A stretch of DNA of 64,000 bases from Verrucomicrobiota bacterium (GTDB lineage Bacteria; Verrucomicrobiota; Verrucomicrobiia; Verrucomicrobiales; DEV007). The stretch spans positions 20,042 to 84,041 of the forward strand of contig DAOUQC010000008.1 of assembly GCA_030625775.1 (NCBI GenBank), given 5' to 3'. The stretch's first letter is position 1. Each line of letters starts with the position of its first letter. The notes beneath the pieces were generated by a model. That model was not told where the DNA came from. It did not search any database and saw only the letters and a list, made by a program, of their open reading frames with translations. This document shows, in pieces, positions 43,009 through 52,801 of the stretch. A program made the position numbers and the translations under genes.

Positions 43009-44268
43009 ATGAAAAATAAATCGTCATTTATGAGCAAGCTGATCATTGGGCTCATTGCTCTGGCTCTCTATCTTGTTCTCAAATACCATGACACTTCAGG
43101 TTTCCAATCGGCCATGAAATTTCTTTTCAATCCGGACAGCCGTCTGGCCCTGCCCCAGTATTGGCAGGACAAACGAATGATGATGATTGCCGGGCTTCTG
43201 CTACTGCTGCTGCTTTATTACAAGCGGACATGGTGCAACTATTTCAAGCTGTCGCAGATTTATCGAGGCTCTGAACCAAAGGTGGAAAAACCACCCCTGT
43301 CGGCTTTGCAGGCCAGTTATTTTTTCCACCAGGATAAAGTCCGTTATTTGCTCACTTGGTTGATTGACTCATGCAAGCGTGGCCTCATTTCCCTTCACTA
43401 CAGCAAGGGCCCCGCCCCCTGGTCCATTGAACTTGAAGCAGACACGCATTCCAGCCAAATTGATCGCCAGCAACTTAATGCTGTGTTCAAAAAAGACGCT
43501 ATCGTTCCCCTGAAAGCCTGGATGTCCGACCCTGACGATAAGCTTCAATCACTTGCTGATGATCTCTACGCAGAGGCCAAACAGAAAGCCGAAGGACAAA
43601 GCCAGCATCGCCAAAGCAGCTTGCCCGCCTGGCTGGCTCTGGCTGCTTTGATCGCAGAAATCCCGTTTTACAATGCCAGCCTGGCTGGAGAGAATCCGGG
43701 AATATTGGCCATTGTCGTATTTGCCTCCCTCCTGTCGGCCGTCCCTGCATATGCCTTCACCTATAACTTTCCGTTATTTTTTACCGAATCAAAAACCCTG
43801 GCGCTCGCCATGCTCATTGCGGCATGCTTGTTCACCTTGCTGGGGCTTTGGATGATTTTTTCTTCCTCACATTTTTCCGGCATTTATACAGCTGCGGCGC
43901 TCTATCCAGGCCTAATGATTTCCATGATCCTGCTAATCATGAAGCAACCCGTCTTACCCGAAAACGATCTTCTGCTTTCACAAATTATCGGCTACAGAAA
44001 ATACCTGGCGAGGGACAGCTACTCAATCAGTGAAAAGGACTTGCCCTGGACTCTGGCTATGGGGATTCATTCTGACATCGGAGACAAGGATTTTCACTAT
44101 GGTGGACAAGAGCTCCCTCCATGGTTGAAGACCAAAGAGAGTGACGTCCAGACGGTGATGAAGACCCTCCACCTATCGCTGTATCGATCAATCAATGAAG
44201 CCGTGCATGGCAGAGTAGAACCAAAAAACCGCCTTTCAGTTGGACGCAATAGAGACCGTCGTCTCTGA
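43009..44268 (+). CDS. Membrane protein resembling the C-terminal half of DUF2207
   Basis: 419 residues. Hydrophobic segments lie at about 8-22, 58-70, 210-225, 232-252, 262-285 and 290-310. Between them is a cytoplasmic region with PPLSALQASYFFHQDKVRYLLTW and KRGLISLHY, like the winged-helix-type segment of DUF2207 proteins; the late block GYRKYLARDSYS...EKDLPWTLAMGIHSDI is also DUF2207-like. The extracellular beta domain that usually begins DUF2207 proteins is missing. Function is unknown. The C-terminal ~60 residues are hydrophilic and basic. It appears monocistronic. Confidence 0.65.
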   Translation: MKNKSSFMSKLIIGLIALALYLVLKYHDTSGFQSAMKFLFNPDSRLALPQYWQDKRMMMIAGLLLLLLLYYKRTWCNYFKLSQIYRGSEPKVEKPPLSALQASYFFHQDKVRYLLTWLIDSCKRGLISLHYSKGPAPWSIELEADTHSSQIDRQQLNAVFKKDAIVPLKAWMSDPDDKLQSLADDLYAEAKQKAEGQSQHRQSSLPAWLALAALIAEIPFYNASLAGENPGILAIVVFASLLSAVPAYAFTYNFPLFFTESKTLALAMLIAACLFTLLGLWMIFSSSHFSGIYTAAALYPGLMISMILLIMKQPVLPENDLLLSQIIGYRKYLARDSYSISEKDLPWTLAMGIHSDIGDKDFHYGGQELPPWLKTKESDVQTVMKTLHLSLYRSINEAVHGRVEPKNRLSVGRNRDRRL

Positions 44269-44481
44269 TTGCTTTTGGATGAAGGTGGTGGAGACCGGTC
44301 GGGTCTAGTTGTACGGGCCGGCTGGAATTGAATTACCCCTTCTCAGCCCTCGGACGTGGAAGTGGGCAAGCCCATCCTTTTGGTCTTCATATTTCCCTCG
44401 TATTTCCCGGCAAAGCCTTAGCGCATAAGGCAAAAATCATTGAACACTTGCCCTGAATCAATTGTCTCTACATCAACTGCC

Positions 44482-46752
44482 ATGTTTTGCCTCCGTCTGC
44501 TAGCCTGCCTTACCCTGTGTTGCCTCGGCACTGCTGTCCTGCAGCCTCTCCGTGCTGCCTCCCCTGCAGCCAAAGTCCCGCAAGCTCCCTTAAAAGAAGC
44601 CGCGAAGGAAGCTGCTACGAAAAAAGAACGTGCCCTCTCTTTTCGCAACGATATCCTCCCTATTCTCAGCCGATCCGGTTGCAACACAGGCTCGTGTCAT
44701 GCCAAAGCAGATGGGCGCAAAGGGTTCAAGCTCTCGGTCTTCGCCTTCGACCCCGCCTCTGACTATAAAGAAATCGTTAAAGATGCACGTGGCCGACGCA
44801 TTTTCCCCGCCTCTCCCGAGCACAGCCTACTGATGCTGAAAGCCACTCAGAGTATCGAACACGAGGGCGGCGAGCGTTTCCCCAAAGACTCGGCGCATTA
44901 CCGGACCTTGCTCACATGGATCCAGCAAGGCATGCCTTATGAAATAGCCAACGAACCGGAATTGACCCGCATTCTCGTCACCCCGCCGGACGGCAAATAC
45001 AAAAAAGAATCCTCCCTGAAGATTAAAGTCACTGCTCATTACTCTGACAACAGCACCCGTGACGTCACCGCCCTCTCCCACTTCCAGTCGAATGACAAAG
45101 GTATGGTTCAAGTCGACGAACACGGTCGGGCCAAAGTTGGCAAAGTCTCCGGAGAAGGTGTGATTGTGGTTCGCTACCTGGAACAGGTTGATGTGGCCAG
45201 AGTAACGATCCCCCCGGAAAAAACACTGCCTGCGGCCACTTACGCCAAACTTCAGACAAACAACGAAATCGACAGCTATGCATACGAGCGTCACAAAAAA
45301 CTCGGCCTATTGGTTTCCCCACCCTGTTCTGACAACGAGTTCATTCGCCGAGCTACACTGGACACTTTAGGGAAATTACCCAGCCCTGAACAAGTTGGAA
45401 TCTTCCTAAAAGACAAGGATCCAAAAAAACGCTCAAAACTGATCGACGGACTTTTGTCCGACAGAAATGCCACTGCCTGGGGCGACTACTGGGCAACAAA
45501 ATTCAATGATCTGCTACGCCCCAACACCCAGCGTGTCGGCATCAAGCCAGTCTACTTGTTTGACCAGTGGATCCGGGATCGCCTGCGGGCAAACACACCC
45601 TACGACCAGTTTGTCCGGGAACTGCTCACCGCCAGTGGCTCGACCCACGAATACGGCCCCACCGCCCTGTTCCGCGACAAGCGCGAAGCGGCTGACATGG
45701 GAGCTTTTGTCAGTCGGATTTTTCTCGGCATCCGGATGGACTGTGCCAAATGCCATCATCATCCCAATGAAAAATGGGGGCAGGACGATTACTACTCGCT
45801 GGCGGCATTTTTTGGCTCTGTCAAACACAAGGGCCAAGGCATTTCGCCACCTATCTCAGGTGAACCCGAGTACATTTATTTCAAACCCGGCGGACAAGTA
45901 AAGCATCCTGTCACTCAGGCTGTGATGAAACCCAAGGCCCCTGACAGTCCGGCTGTTGAAATCAAAGACGGACAGGATCCCCGGGAAGTTCTGGTGGACT
46001 GGATCACCAACCCGGAAAACCCCTTTTTTGCTCGAACCATCGTCAACCGCATCTGGGGTGAATATTTCGGCAAAGGAATCGTCCATCCGGTGGATGATTT
46101 TCGTGCCTCGAACCCCTCCACCAACGACGCCTTGCTCGATTGGCTGGCTGCCGACTTTGTCGCCCACAAATTTGACCTGAAACACCTGATGGGAAACATC
46201 ATGCGATCCCAAACCTATCAGATCAGCTCTCTGCCCAACGAACACAACCTTGCCGATACCGACAACTTTTCCCGATCCTACCGCCGCCGCCTTCCCGCCG
46301 AAGTCATGCTCGATGCGCTATCCGGTCTGGCTGGTAATCCTCCTCGTTTCAGTGGTTTGCCCAAAGGCTCTCCGGCCGTCCGCACTTGGAATAATCTGCT
46401 CAAATCCGACTTCCTCGATACTTTCGGCCGCCCTGATTCCAGTGCCGCCTGCCCCTGTGAACGAGATGCTCAACCCAGTGCCGTCCAGGCACTTCACCTG
46501 ATGAACTCCAAAGAGCTCAATGAGCGTCTGGGCAAAGCTGACAGCCTGCCCTCCCAACTGGTGGCCGCTAAAAAGACTCCCGGACAAATCACCGACGCCA
46601 TCTATCTGGCAACCTACTCTCGTTTACCCAACACAGAGGAACGCAAAGCCAGCCTGGCCTACTTCCAGAAAAAAGACATGACCCCCCAACTCGCAGCCGA
46701 AGACATCCTCTGGTCACTACTGAATTCTGCCGAGTTTGTTTTCAATCACTGA
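44482..46752 (+). CDS. Exported DUF1549/DUF1553 protein with Big_2-like domain and heme-type motifs
   Basis: 756 residues from the ATG at 44482 (signal peptide MFCLRLLACLTLCCLG...LRAASP); a TTG at 44440 is in frame but adds a hydrophilic stretch. Order: cytochrome-like N-terminal segment with SGCNTGSCH (Cys67, Cys72, His73; CX4CH), Big_2-type immunoglobulin-like domain (about 160-245), DUF1549 (about 260-440) containing DCAKCHHHP (Cys421, Cys424, His425; CXXCH), and DUF1553 (about 490-735). This is the planctomycete-type architecture found next to DUF1501. Function is not established; involvement in polysaccharide breakdown is proposed from context. It is 11 bp upstream of the DUF1501 gene. 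Confidence 0.9.
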   Translation: MFCLRLLACLTLCCLGTAVLQPLRAASPAAKVPQAPLKEAAKEAATKKERALSFRNDILPILSRSGCNTGSCHAKADGRKGFKLSVFAFDPASDYKEIVKDARGRRIFPASPEHSLLMLKATQSIEHEGGERFPKDSAHYRTLLTWIQQGMPYEIANEPELTRILVTPPDGKYKKESSLKIKVTAHYSDNSTRDVTALSHFQSNDKGMVQVDEHGRAKVGKVSGEGVIVVRYLEQVDVARVTIPPEKTLPAATYAKLQTNNEIDSYAYERHKKLGLLVSPPCSDNEFIRRATLDTLGKLPSPEQVGIFLKDKDPKKRSKLIDGLLSDRNATAWGDYWATKFNDLLRPNTQRVGIKPVYLFDQWIRDRLRANTPYDQFVRELLTASGSTHEYGPTALFRDKREAADMGAFVSRIFLGIRMDCAKCHHHPNEKWGQDDYYSLAAFFGSVKHKGQGISPPISGEPEYIYFKPGGQVKHPVTQAVMKPKAPDSPAVEIKDGQDPREVLVDWITNPENPFFARTIVNRIWGEYFGKGIVHPVDDFRASNPSTNDALLDWLAADFVAHKFDLKHLMGNIMRSQTYQISSLPNEHNLADTDNFSRSYRRRLPAEVMLDALSGLAGNPPRFSGLPKGSPAVRTWNNLLKSDFLDTFGRPDSSAACPCERDAQPSAVQALHLMNSKELNERLGKADSLPSQLVAAKKTPGQITDAIYLATYSRLPNTEERKASLAYFQKKDMTPQLAAEDILWSLLNSAEFVFNH

Positions 46753-46763
46753 CCCCGTTTTTT

Positions 46764-48098
46764 ATGCCTCAATTTCACTCCAACAAAAACTCGTTCAAAC
46801 GACGCGACTTTATCCAGGTCGGACTGGGAGCCCTTGGAGGCATCGGTCTGAGCGACATCTTAAAACTCCGCTCCCAGGCAGCCGCCGCCAAAGGTAAAAG
46901 TGCCAATGATATCCGCTGCATCCTCGTCTGGCTCGACGGTGGCCCCAGTCACTTCGAAACTTTTGACCCCAAGCCCGATGCCCCCAAGGAAATTCGTGGA
47001 GAATTCAAGAGCATCAAAACCAAAACCCCGGGAGTTCACTTTTCAGAAGTTATGCCAAAACTGGCACAAGCTTCCGACAAACTTACCATCGTCCGCTCAA
47101 TCGCCCACAAGCAAAACAACCACGGTGCCGGCAATCATTACATGATGACCGGACGCCCTACTCCGGTACCGGTGGGATGTGGTGCCTACGTGACCTTTCA
47201 CCCCTCCTTCGGTTCGGTGGTGAGTTCCCACCGCGGAATGGCCCAGGGTCTGCCACCCTATATTTCAACCCCGCGCATCACCCGCTCCGGTGGCCCTAAT
47301 TTTCTGGGAGCACAACACGCCCCCTTCATCATATCCAGCAACCCCAACAGCAAAGGTTTCAAAGTACGCGATGTTTCCATTCCTTCTGTCGTCACTGACG
47401 GTCGAGCCAGCTCCAGAAAAGAACTACGAAAATCACTCGATCAACTCAAGCGCATCAATGAGGCCGTCGCCGAGGATCCTGCCGTCAGCTTTGATGAATT
47501 TTACTCCCAGGGTTTTGACCTGATCACTTCTCAAAAAGCCCAGGCTGCATTTGATATTGAAAAAGAACCTGAAAAAATTCGCGAGACTTATGGCCGCAAT
47601 GATTTTGGCCAACGCCTGCTGCTGGCACGACGGCTCACTGAAGTCGGTGTTCCATTCATTACGGTTTCTTACGGCGGCTGGGATGACCATCGCAAATTAT
47701 TCGAAAACTTTAAGAAGAAAAAAGCCGGACAATTGGATCAAGGTTTGTCTGCTTTGATCAACGATCTGCATCAGCGTGGCACTCTGGACAATACTCTCGT
47801 TATCGCACTGGGAGAATTTGGCCGTACGCCTAAAGTCAATAAGGATGCCGGACGCGACCACTGGTCTTTCGCCATGTCCGTTCTCATGGCTGGTGCGGGC
47901 ATCCCCGGTGGCCAAATCGTAGGCGCCACCGATGCCAAAGGATACTACGCCAGCGAAAATATTTACAGCCCGGAAGATTTTGCCGCCTCCATTTATACCA
48001 AAATGGGAATCAACCCGTCCGAAGTGCTCCATGATACGGCCAACCGCCCGGTTCAGCTTGTCGATCATGGCCACCCCATCAAGGAACTGTTTGCCTGA
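46764..48098 (+). CDS. Tat-exported DUF1501 protein
   Basis: 444 residues. A twin-arginine signal (FKRRDFIQVGLGALGGIGLS, RR at 13-14) is followed by an alkaline-phosphatase/sulfatase-like fold: CILVWLDGGPSHFETFDPKPDAP near the start, IVRSIAHKQNNHGAGNHYMMTG, GGWDDHRKLF and ALGEFGRTPKVNKDAGRDHWSFA. These are the DUF1501 signatures, with Asp/His residues placed to bind metal but no sulfatase CxPSR. The partner DUF1549/DUF1553 gene is 11 bp upstream and the PPC protein gene follows 78 bp downstream, so a three-gene unit is likely. Activity is unknown. Confidence 0.92.
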   Translation: MPQFHSNKNSFKRRDFIQVGLGALGGIGLSDILKLRSQAAAAKGKSANDIRCILVWLDGGPSHFETFDPKPDAPKEIRGEFKSIKTKTPGVHFSEVMPKLAQASDKLTIVRSIAHKQNNHGAGNHYMMTGRPTPVPVGCGAYVTFHPSFGSVVSSHRGMAQGLPPYISTPRITRSGGPNFLGAQHAPFIISSNPNSKGFKVRDVSIPSVVTDGRASSRKELRKSLDQLKRINEAVAEDPAVSFDEFYSQGFDLITSQKAQAAFDIEKEPEKIRETYGRNDFGQRLLLARRLTEVGVPFITVSYGGWDDHRKLFENFKKKKAGQLDQGLSALINDLHQRGTLDNTLVIALGEFGRTPKVNKDAGRDHWSFAMSVLMAGAGIPGGQIVGATDAKGYYASENIYSPEDFAASIYTKMGINPSEVLHDTANRPVQLVDHGHPIKELFA

Positions 48099-48176
48099 TC
48101 ACCTGATCACTCCCAGTGCCAGGCACGCAACACATCACACTTCCTCCCCGGTTTTCAACACTCCCCTAAACTTCTT

Positions 48177-49979
48177 GTGCCCAGTCGTTCGCTCCCCATC
48201 ACAATTCTGGTCTGCCTGCTGATTTTTGGATGTCTGGCAAGCGGACTGAAAGCCGCTGCACCAACGCTCGACGCCTTTTATCCCCCGGGAATCCGCATTG
48301 GAACGACAACTGAAGTCACCGCTGTAGGCAAAACCGATCCCTGGCCTGCCCAGGTTTTTTGTTCCAACCCCCATGTCACCTTCAAGGCGGATCCCAAAAA
48401 AAAGGGCCACTACTCCGTCACCGCATCCAAGGAAGTTAAAACAGGTCCTTGTTTTGTTCGCCTGCACAACAAAGACGGCGCCTCCAAGCCGATGCTATTC
48501 ATGATGGGCAAGCTCCCGGAAATCCCAGAAACCCTGGACAAAAAGGGCAATGAAGACAATGACTCCAATGCCACTGCCCAAGCGGTAAAAAGCCTCCCCC
48601 TCACCATCAATGGCCGTTTGATCAAATCAGAAGACATTGACATCTACCGGGTGACTTTGAAAAAAGGGCAGACTCTCATCGCCAATCTCGACGCTTATGG
48701 TTTGCGTGCCCCGATGGATCCTTACCTGCATCTCTATGATCCTGATGGCACACTGATTATTCTAGGCAATGACAATGGCACAAACATCGACCCCCTGATG
48801 ATTCACAAGGTTCTCCGCGACGGTGAATACACTATTGCGGTTATGGCCTACATCCACCCTCCGGGTTCAGACATCCGCTTCACCGGCAAGACCAGTGCGG
48901 TTTACCGACTGACCCTCACTACCGGCCCCTGGCTTTCCTACGCCCTCCCGCTGGCTGTCAAAAAAGCCGGCAATACTTCTCTTAAACTGTTTGGACACAA
49001 CCTCCCCGGCGGCAAAGCACACATCCCCCTCACCTTCAGCCATGCAAACCCGGAAGCTGAAAATGCGATTATTCGCCACCCTTCTTTTCCCAACAGCCTG
49101 ACCCTGCCCACCACACCGGCCGCCCCTCTGACATTGGGCAAGAATTCCGAAATCAAGCTTCCCACCTCGGCAACAGGACAGTTGAGCAAAGCCGGGGAAA
49201 GCGACCCGATCACCTTACTTGCCAAAAAAGGACAACAACTCGATATCCGCATTTCGAGCCAACGTTTCGGCTTCCCCCTCGACCCTGTGCTGGTCATTCA
49301 AAATGACAAAGACAAGGAACTCAAACGTGCAGACGACACAGGTGTGAAAACAGACCGTGATGCCAAAATCATCTGGAAGGCTCCAGCCGACGGAAAATAC
49401 AAACTACTGGTTTCGGATCTCTTCCGCAAAGGCGGTGATCTTTACCACTATCTTTTGAGTGTAACTGAAGCCAAACCCGGCTTCACTGCCACCTTTGATA
49501 AAAGTGCTTATTTTCTGGAAGCAGGAAAAACCGTGGATATGAAAATCAAGCTTGTCCGCATCAACGGTCACAAAGTTCCCTTACAGATCGAAGTCAAAAA
49601 CCTACCACCGGGAGTCAGTATCATCCCCCCGAAAGACATCCCCAACAAAAATACTGACATCACCGTCAAAATCAAATCCGAGGCAAGTGCCCCCGATGCC
49701 AATCTCGCTCTTCGTTTCACTTTGAAAGAAAAAACGGGCGATGCCCCCATCAACCAGACCGTCCACTTTTCTTTCCTCCCTACCATTCCAGGAGGCCCCT
49801 ACCTTCTCAATGAGCTTGATCATGCCTGGCTCACGGTGAAAGGGAAAGCCAAGACCAAAGCCAAAGCCAAACCAGCAGCGAAGCCCAAAGCAACAAAACC
49901 TGTCCCGAAAAAAGCAAAACCGGCACCCAAACCAAAGGCCTCGCCAAAAAACAAAGTTGCCAAGAAAAAGCGGTCTTGA
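48177..49979 (+). CDS. Exported PPC-domain protein with Lys/Ala/Pro-rich tail
   Basis: 600 residues, GTG start at 48177; signal peptide to about 28 (LLIFGCLASGLKAAA). After an immunoglobulin-like segment (about 30-95), NEDNDSNATAQAV opens a pre-peptidase C-terminal (PPC) domain to about 220, with DIDIYRVTLKKGQTL and DPYLHLYDPDG. A second PPC-like module (about 340-440) has GQQLDIRISSQRFGFPLDPVL, and a further beta domain follows. The last ~45 residues are a low-complexity Lys/Ala/Pro tail of KAKPK type, resembling histone H1 tails, perhaps for binding polyanions. It is third in the DUF1549-DUF1501 unit, as often seen in this superphylum. Confidence 0.8.
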   Translation: MPSRSLPITILVCLLIFGCLASGLKAAAPTLDAFYPPGIRIGTTTEVTAVGKTDPWPAQVFCSNPHVTFKADPKKKGHYSVTASKEVKTGPCFVRLHNKDGASKPMLFMMGKLPEIPETLDKKGNEDNDSNATAQAVKSLPLTINGRLIKSEDIDIYRVTLKKGQTLIANLDAYGLRAPMDPYLHLYDPDGTLIILGNDNGTNIDPLMIHKVLRDGEYTIAVMAYIHPPGSDIRFTGKTSAVYRLTLTTGPWLSYALPLAVKKAGNTSLKLFGHNLPGGKAHIPLTFSHANPEAENAIIRHPSFPNSLTLPTTPAAPLTLGKNSEIKLPTSATGQLSKAGESDPITLLAKKGQQLDIRISSQRFGFPLDPVLVIQNDKDKELKRADDTGVKTDRDAKIIWKAPADGKYKLLVSDLFRKGGDLYHYLLSVTEAKPGFTATFDKSAYFLEAGKTVDMKIKLVRINGHKVPLQIEVKNLPPGVSIIPPKDIPNKNTDITVKIKSEASAPDANLALRFTLKEKTGDAPINQTVHFSFLPTIPGGPYLLNELDHAWLTVKGKAKTKAKAKPAAKPKATKPVPKKAKPAPKPKASPKNKVAKKKRS

Positions 49980-50030
49980 TAGTTATGCCTGCAAGCCCGC
50001 CCCGCCCCGGCTGCAATCTTCCTCCAGCTC

Positions 50031-51872
50031 CTAATTTTTCACTCCCGCCGCCTTGAGCACTTTTTGCACCCCGTCATCTGCGCGGTCAAAAGTCTTCTGC
50101 TCGATCACTCGATTGTCTTTCAAAATGACATTCTTCTCTGCAGTGCCGTTATAACGAACCGTTGGCACATCTTCTTCTTTCACCAAAATATTAGACTTAA
50201 CCTGATTGATCCCCGCCCGATGGAATCTCAATGGAGATTTCCCAATATTGTAAATCAAATTCCCCTCGATCACAATATCCGTCGTACCTTCATCCAGAAA
50301 CATACCATTGGAGCCTGCTCGTCCGGCATTGACTGGAATATCGTGAATCACATTCCCCTTAAGAATCGTTCCCGGCTGCTTTCCCAAAGTATAAATTCCG
50401 CCGCCGTCCGACAGTTTCTGCATCACATGATGAATGTGATTGCCCTCCACCCGGTTGGCAAAACAAGGCGTATCGCTGGGATTCCACATCCACCCCACTG
50501 AAACACCCGTATAGGGCATGTGCCTGATCTCATTGCGAATGATCTCCGTGTGATTTGCCATGCCCACCCAAAGCCCAATACTGCCAAAATAACGAATCCC
50601 ACAACGCTCAATAAGATTCCCTTTCAGCCGCACCTTCTCCGCCGCCAAGCCTGCTTTGGAGCTGGTCACCCCCACCATCACCCCATTGCCCGCCACATCG
50701 CTCACCGTCACTCCTTCCAGACTGACATCCTTGCAGCCTTCTCCGATCCATAAACCTGACCCCTCAAGGTGCGCAAGCCGACCACCAATCATCCCTCCCC
50801 CCTGCAGATACTCAAATTTGACTGCTGGCTCGATCGGGGTCCGGGCCCAGTTTTTTTCCTTTGCATCAGGCTCTTCATGAAAACCCGCCTGGCCCGCCGC
50901 ATAAGGTCGAACCGCCCCCTGCCAGCCGCTGTGTTCAAAGTCCAGGTTATGAAACCAAAGATTCTTAACCGGTTTTTCAGCACTCCCTTTCACCAGGATC
51001 AGACCTTGCGCAAAAGGTACCACCACCTGAACGAGTTCCATTTTTTCCCCAGGCATCGGAATGTAACTCAGCTCGCCGCTTTTTTTATCCAGATACCACT
51101 CACCGGGTTGATCGAGAAAGGACACCGAATTCTCAAGATGAAATCTCGGGTGTTGTTCATAATGATCCATTTTGTAATGTTTGGCTCCAGGGCCCACTGG
51201 ATATGCCATGGTGACGACTTGGGATTTTTTATCGTAGGAGGCAATCGGAATTCTGGAGATGGACCAGTCATGCAAAAATACCAACTCCGACCCAGCTATC
51301 ACCATGCCGGCTGGAAAATCCCCGGCCTTCGCGGTAAACGAAGTGCGCTTGTCTTCCCCTACCTTGAGCACACGCAGGTATTCTTTATTGGGATACCTCG
51401 CCACTTGCCGCCTTTGTCCGTTTACATACAAAGCACGGAAATCCCATTTCCCCGCTTTCACATCAGGCAATACCACACGCCAAATCCCGTCTTTGCCAAC
51501 TTCCCAACCAGAGACCACACGGCCCCCACTCAGGGTCACCTTCTCCTTTTGATAAGCAGAATAGCTGACTTCGATTTCTCCGCTGGCAGTAAACAGCAAA
51601 GGACGCTCTTGCCTGAAAACCCCTGCTCTCAGCCAGACCTGCACCGGTCCTTTTACTCCGGCCGCCACTTGCCCGGCGATCTCCTTTTGCACCCGCACTA
51701 TCGACTTGAAAGGTTGTTTGATGGTTCCCGGATTCCCATCATCCCCTTGTAGACTGACAAAGTATTCTTTCTTTTTTCCCGCACCCTCGGCAACCGGATG
51801 ACCGCCATTAAAAACTGCAAATAATACCAATAGCTGCAAAAAACCAAACGGAATAGGAAAGCACTTCATCAT
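50031..51872 (-). CDS. Exported right-handed parallel beta-helix protein
   Basis: 613 residues; signal peptide to about 30 (GFLQLLVLFAVFNGGHPVAEG). The mature start KEYFVSLQGDDGNPGTIKQPFKSI is the usual lead-in of secreted beta-helix enzymes. Residues ~110-330 hold a beta insertion domain (SGGRVVSGWEVGKDGIWRV, RALYVNGQRRQVARYPN). The beta-helix repeat region runs from about 340 to 590, with repeated N-x-I-x-x-(I/C)G-type turns: KLKGNLIERCGI-like, RNEIRHMPYTGVSVG, GNHIHHVMQKLSDGGGIY, GNVIHDI and GNLIYNIG. Such proteins act as polysaccharide lyases or glycosidases; catalytic residues cannot be assigned. It is convergent with the PPC gene. Confidence 0.85.
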   Translation of the reverse strand: MMKCFPIPFGFLQLLVLFAVFNGGHPVAEGAGKKKEYFVSLQGDDGNPGTIKQPFKSIVRVQKEIAGQVAAGVKGPVQVWLRAGVFRQERPLLFTASGEIEVSYSAYQKEKVTLSGGRVVSGWEVGKDGIWRVVLPDVKAGKWDFRALYVNGQRRQVARYPNKEYLRVLKVGEDKRTSFTAKAGDFPAGMVIAGSELVFLHDWSISRIPIASYDKKSQVVTMAYPVGPGAKHYKMDHYEQHPRFHLENSVSFLDQPGEWYLDKKSGELSYIPMPGEKMELVQVVVPFAQGLILVKGSAEKPVKNLWFHNLDFEHSGWQGAVRPYAAGQAGFHEEPDAKEKNWARTPIEPAVKFEYLQGGGMIGGRLAHLEGSGLWIGEGCKDVSLEGVTVSDVAGNGVMVGVTSSKAGLAAEKVRLKGNLIERCGIRYFGSIGLWVGMANHTEIIRNEIRHMPYTGVSVGWMWNPSDTPCFANRVEGNHIHHVMQKLSDGGGIYTLGKQPGTILKGNVIHDIPVNAGRAGSNGMFLDEGTTDIVIEGNLIYNIGKSPLRFHRAGINQVKSNILVKEEDVPTVRYNGTAEKNVILKDNRVIEQKTFDRADDGVQKVLKAAGVKN

Positions 51873-51985
51873 ACAAATGGGGAGGGGAAAAATGGGGGAA
51901 AAGTGAGAGGGTGAAATAGCGATTCTACATAGGGTAGCTGGCCCTGTCTTTCAACACATTGCCAAAGAACGCCCTGACAATGCCA

Positions 51986-52023
51986 AGATCCCCCTAGATC
52001 CCCCTAGATCCCCCTAGATCCCC
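51986..52023. repeat. 10-bp tandem repeat AGATCCCCCT, 3.8 copies
   Basis: Identical units start at 51986, 51996 and 52006, with a last partial AGATCCCC at 52016-52023. It lies in the 186-bp spacer between the beta-helix gene and the 52059-52766 gene. CTAG occurs at each junction. Confidence 0.95.
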
Positions 52024-52058
52024 AATCCGGAAGTATTATGAACAGGCTGATAACAATC

Positions 52059-52766
52059 TCAGTTCTTTGGATTCAAAGTCATCCGGTCTTCTTCGAATTG
52101 AATATCTCCCATTTTATTAAAAATCTCCAATTCATCTTCACAGGTCATTGCCAATCGCTTAAACGCCTTTAAGACAGGCTGTAATTGCCGACCGGGAATA
52201 TCAACACGGCCAATACTGCCTCCCGCAACACTCCAAACGGTCTTGCGTTTAAATTTTTCCATCTTCACACGGCAACTCATTGTGAAAGAGTAGTCATAAA
52301 TACTCCTCTCCACATAAACGTCAGCATAACCTTTTTTAAAATCGACAAATACTCCCTTGAATTTCACAAGGTTTCCCAAAATTCCACCCTGCTTGCCCAC
52401 CACACGTTTCTGCAAATAGCGATTCATATCCTCCTCGGACAAAACCAGATTCTTGTCATGGGCCACCAGGGTATCCAGTGATTCCCGCAGAATATTCCGC
52501 ACCGGAGCTTTATTCTCTTTATCCGCCGGGTATCCAGCAATTGATGACAAGTCCCGGGGAAGCATCACCATGGTCATGGCTGCCCCCATTGCCAATGCAA
52601 TTAACAGCAGCAACACGGTGAAAATCGATACTCCCGATGAAGATTTGGGCGGAGGACGGTAGCCCGCTCGAATCGAGCTGGCTGCCGCTGACGGTTTGGC
52701 TACCGGTTTCTTCCGGCGAGGTGCTTTTTTGCGTCGTCTTGGTGATCCTGCTGATTGCGGTCTCAT
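52059..52766 (-). CDS. Single-pass membrane protein with basic cytoplasmic N-terminus, unknown function
   Basis: 235 residues. The first ~45 are strongly basic (Arg/Lys/Pro/Ser), then one transmembrane helix (about 46-68, IFTVLLLLIALAMGAAMTMVML), then a periplasmic part of ~165 residues. In the latter, ESLDTLVAHDKNLVLSEEDMNRYL leads into a beta-rich region (GVFVDFKKGYADVYVERSIYDYSFTMSCRVKM), a pattern seen in verrucomicrobial membrane-anchored proteins of unknown role. It is 35 bp after the FmdB zinc-ribbon gene and on the same strand, so it may be at the end of the MoxR-cluster transcript. Confidence 0.65.
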   Translation of the reverse strand: MRPQSAGSPRRRKKAPRRKKPVAKPSAAASSIRAGYRPPPKSSSGVSIFTVLLLLIALAMGAAMTMVMLPRDLSSIAGYPADKENKAPVRNILRESLDTLVAHDKNLVLSEEDMNRYLQKRVVGKQGGILGNLVKFKGVFVDFKKGYADVYVERSIYDYSFTMSCRVKMEKFKRKTVWSVAGGSIGRVDIPGRQLQPVLKAFKRLAMTCEDELEIFNKMGDIQFEEDRMTLNPKN

Positions 52767-52801
52767 AAAACTTAAAGGGTGAAAATTTCGCCAACTATTC
52801 C

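Noticed and set aside
50769..51752. 327-codon plus-strand ORF
   Set aside because: Antisense to the beta-helix protein gene, which has a signal peptide and repeat structure; the ORF shows no domain.
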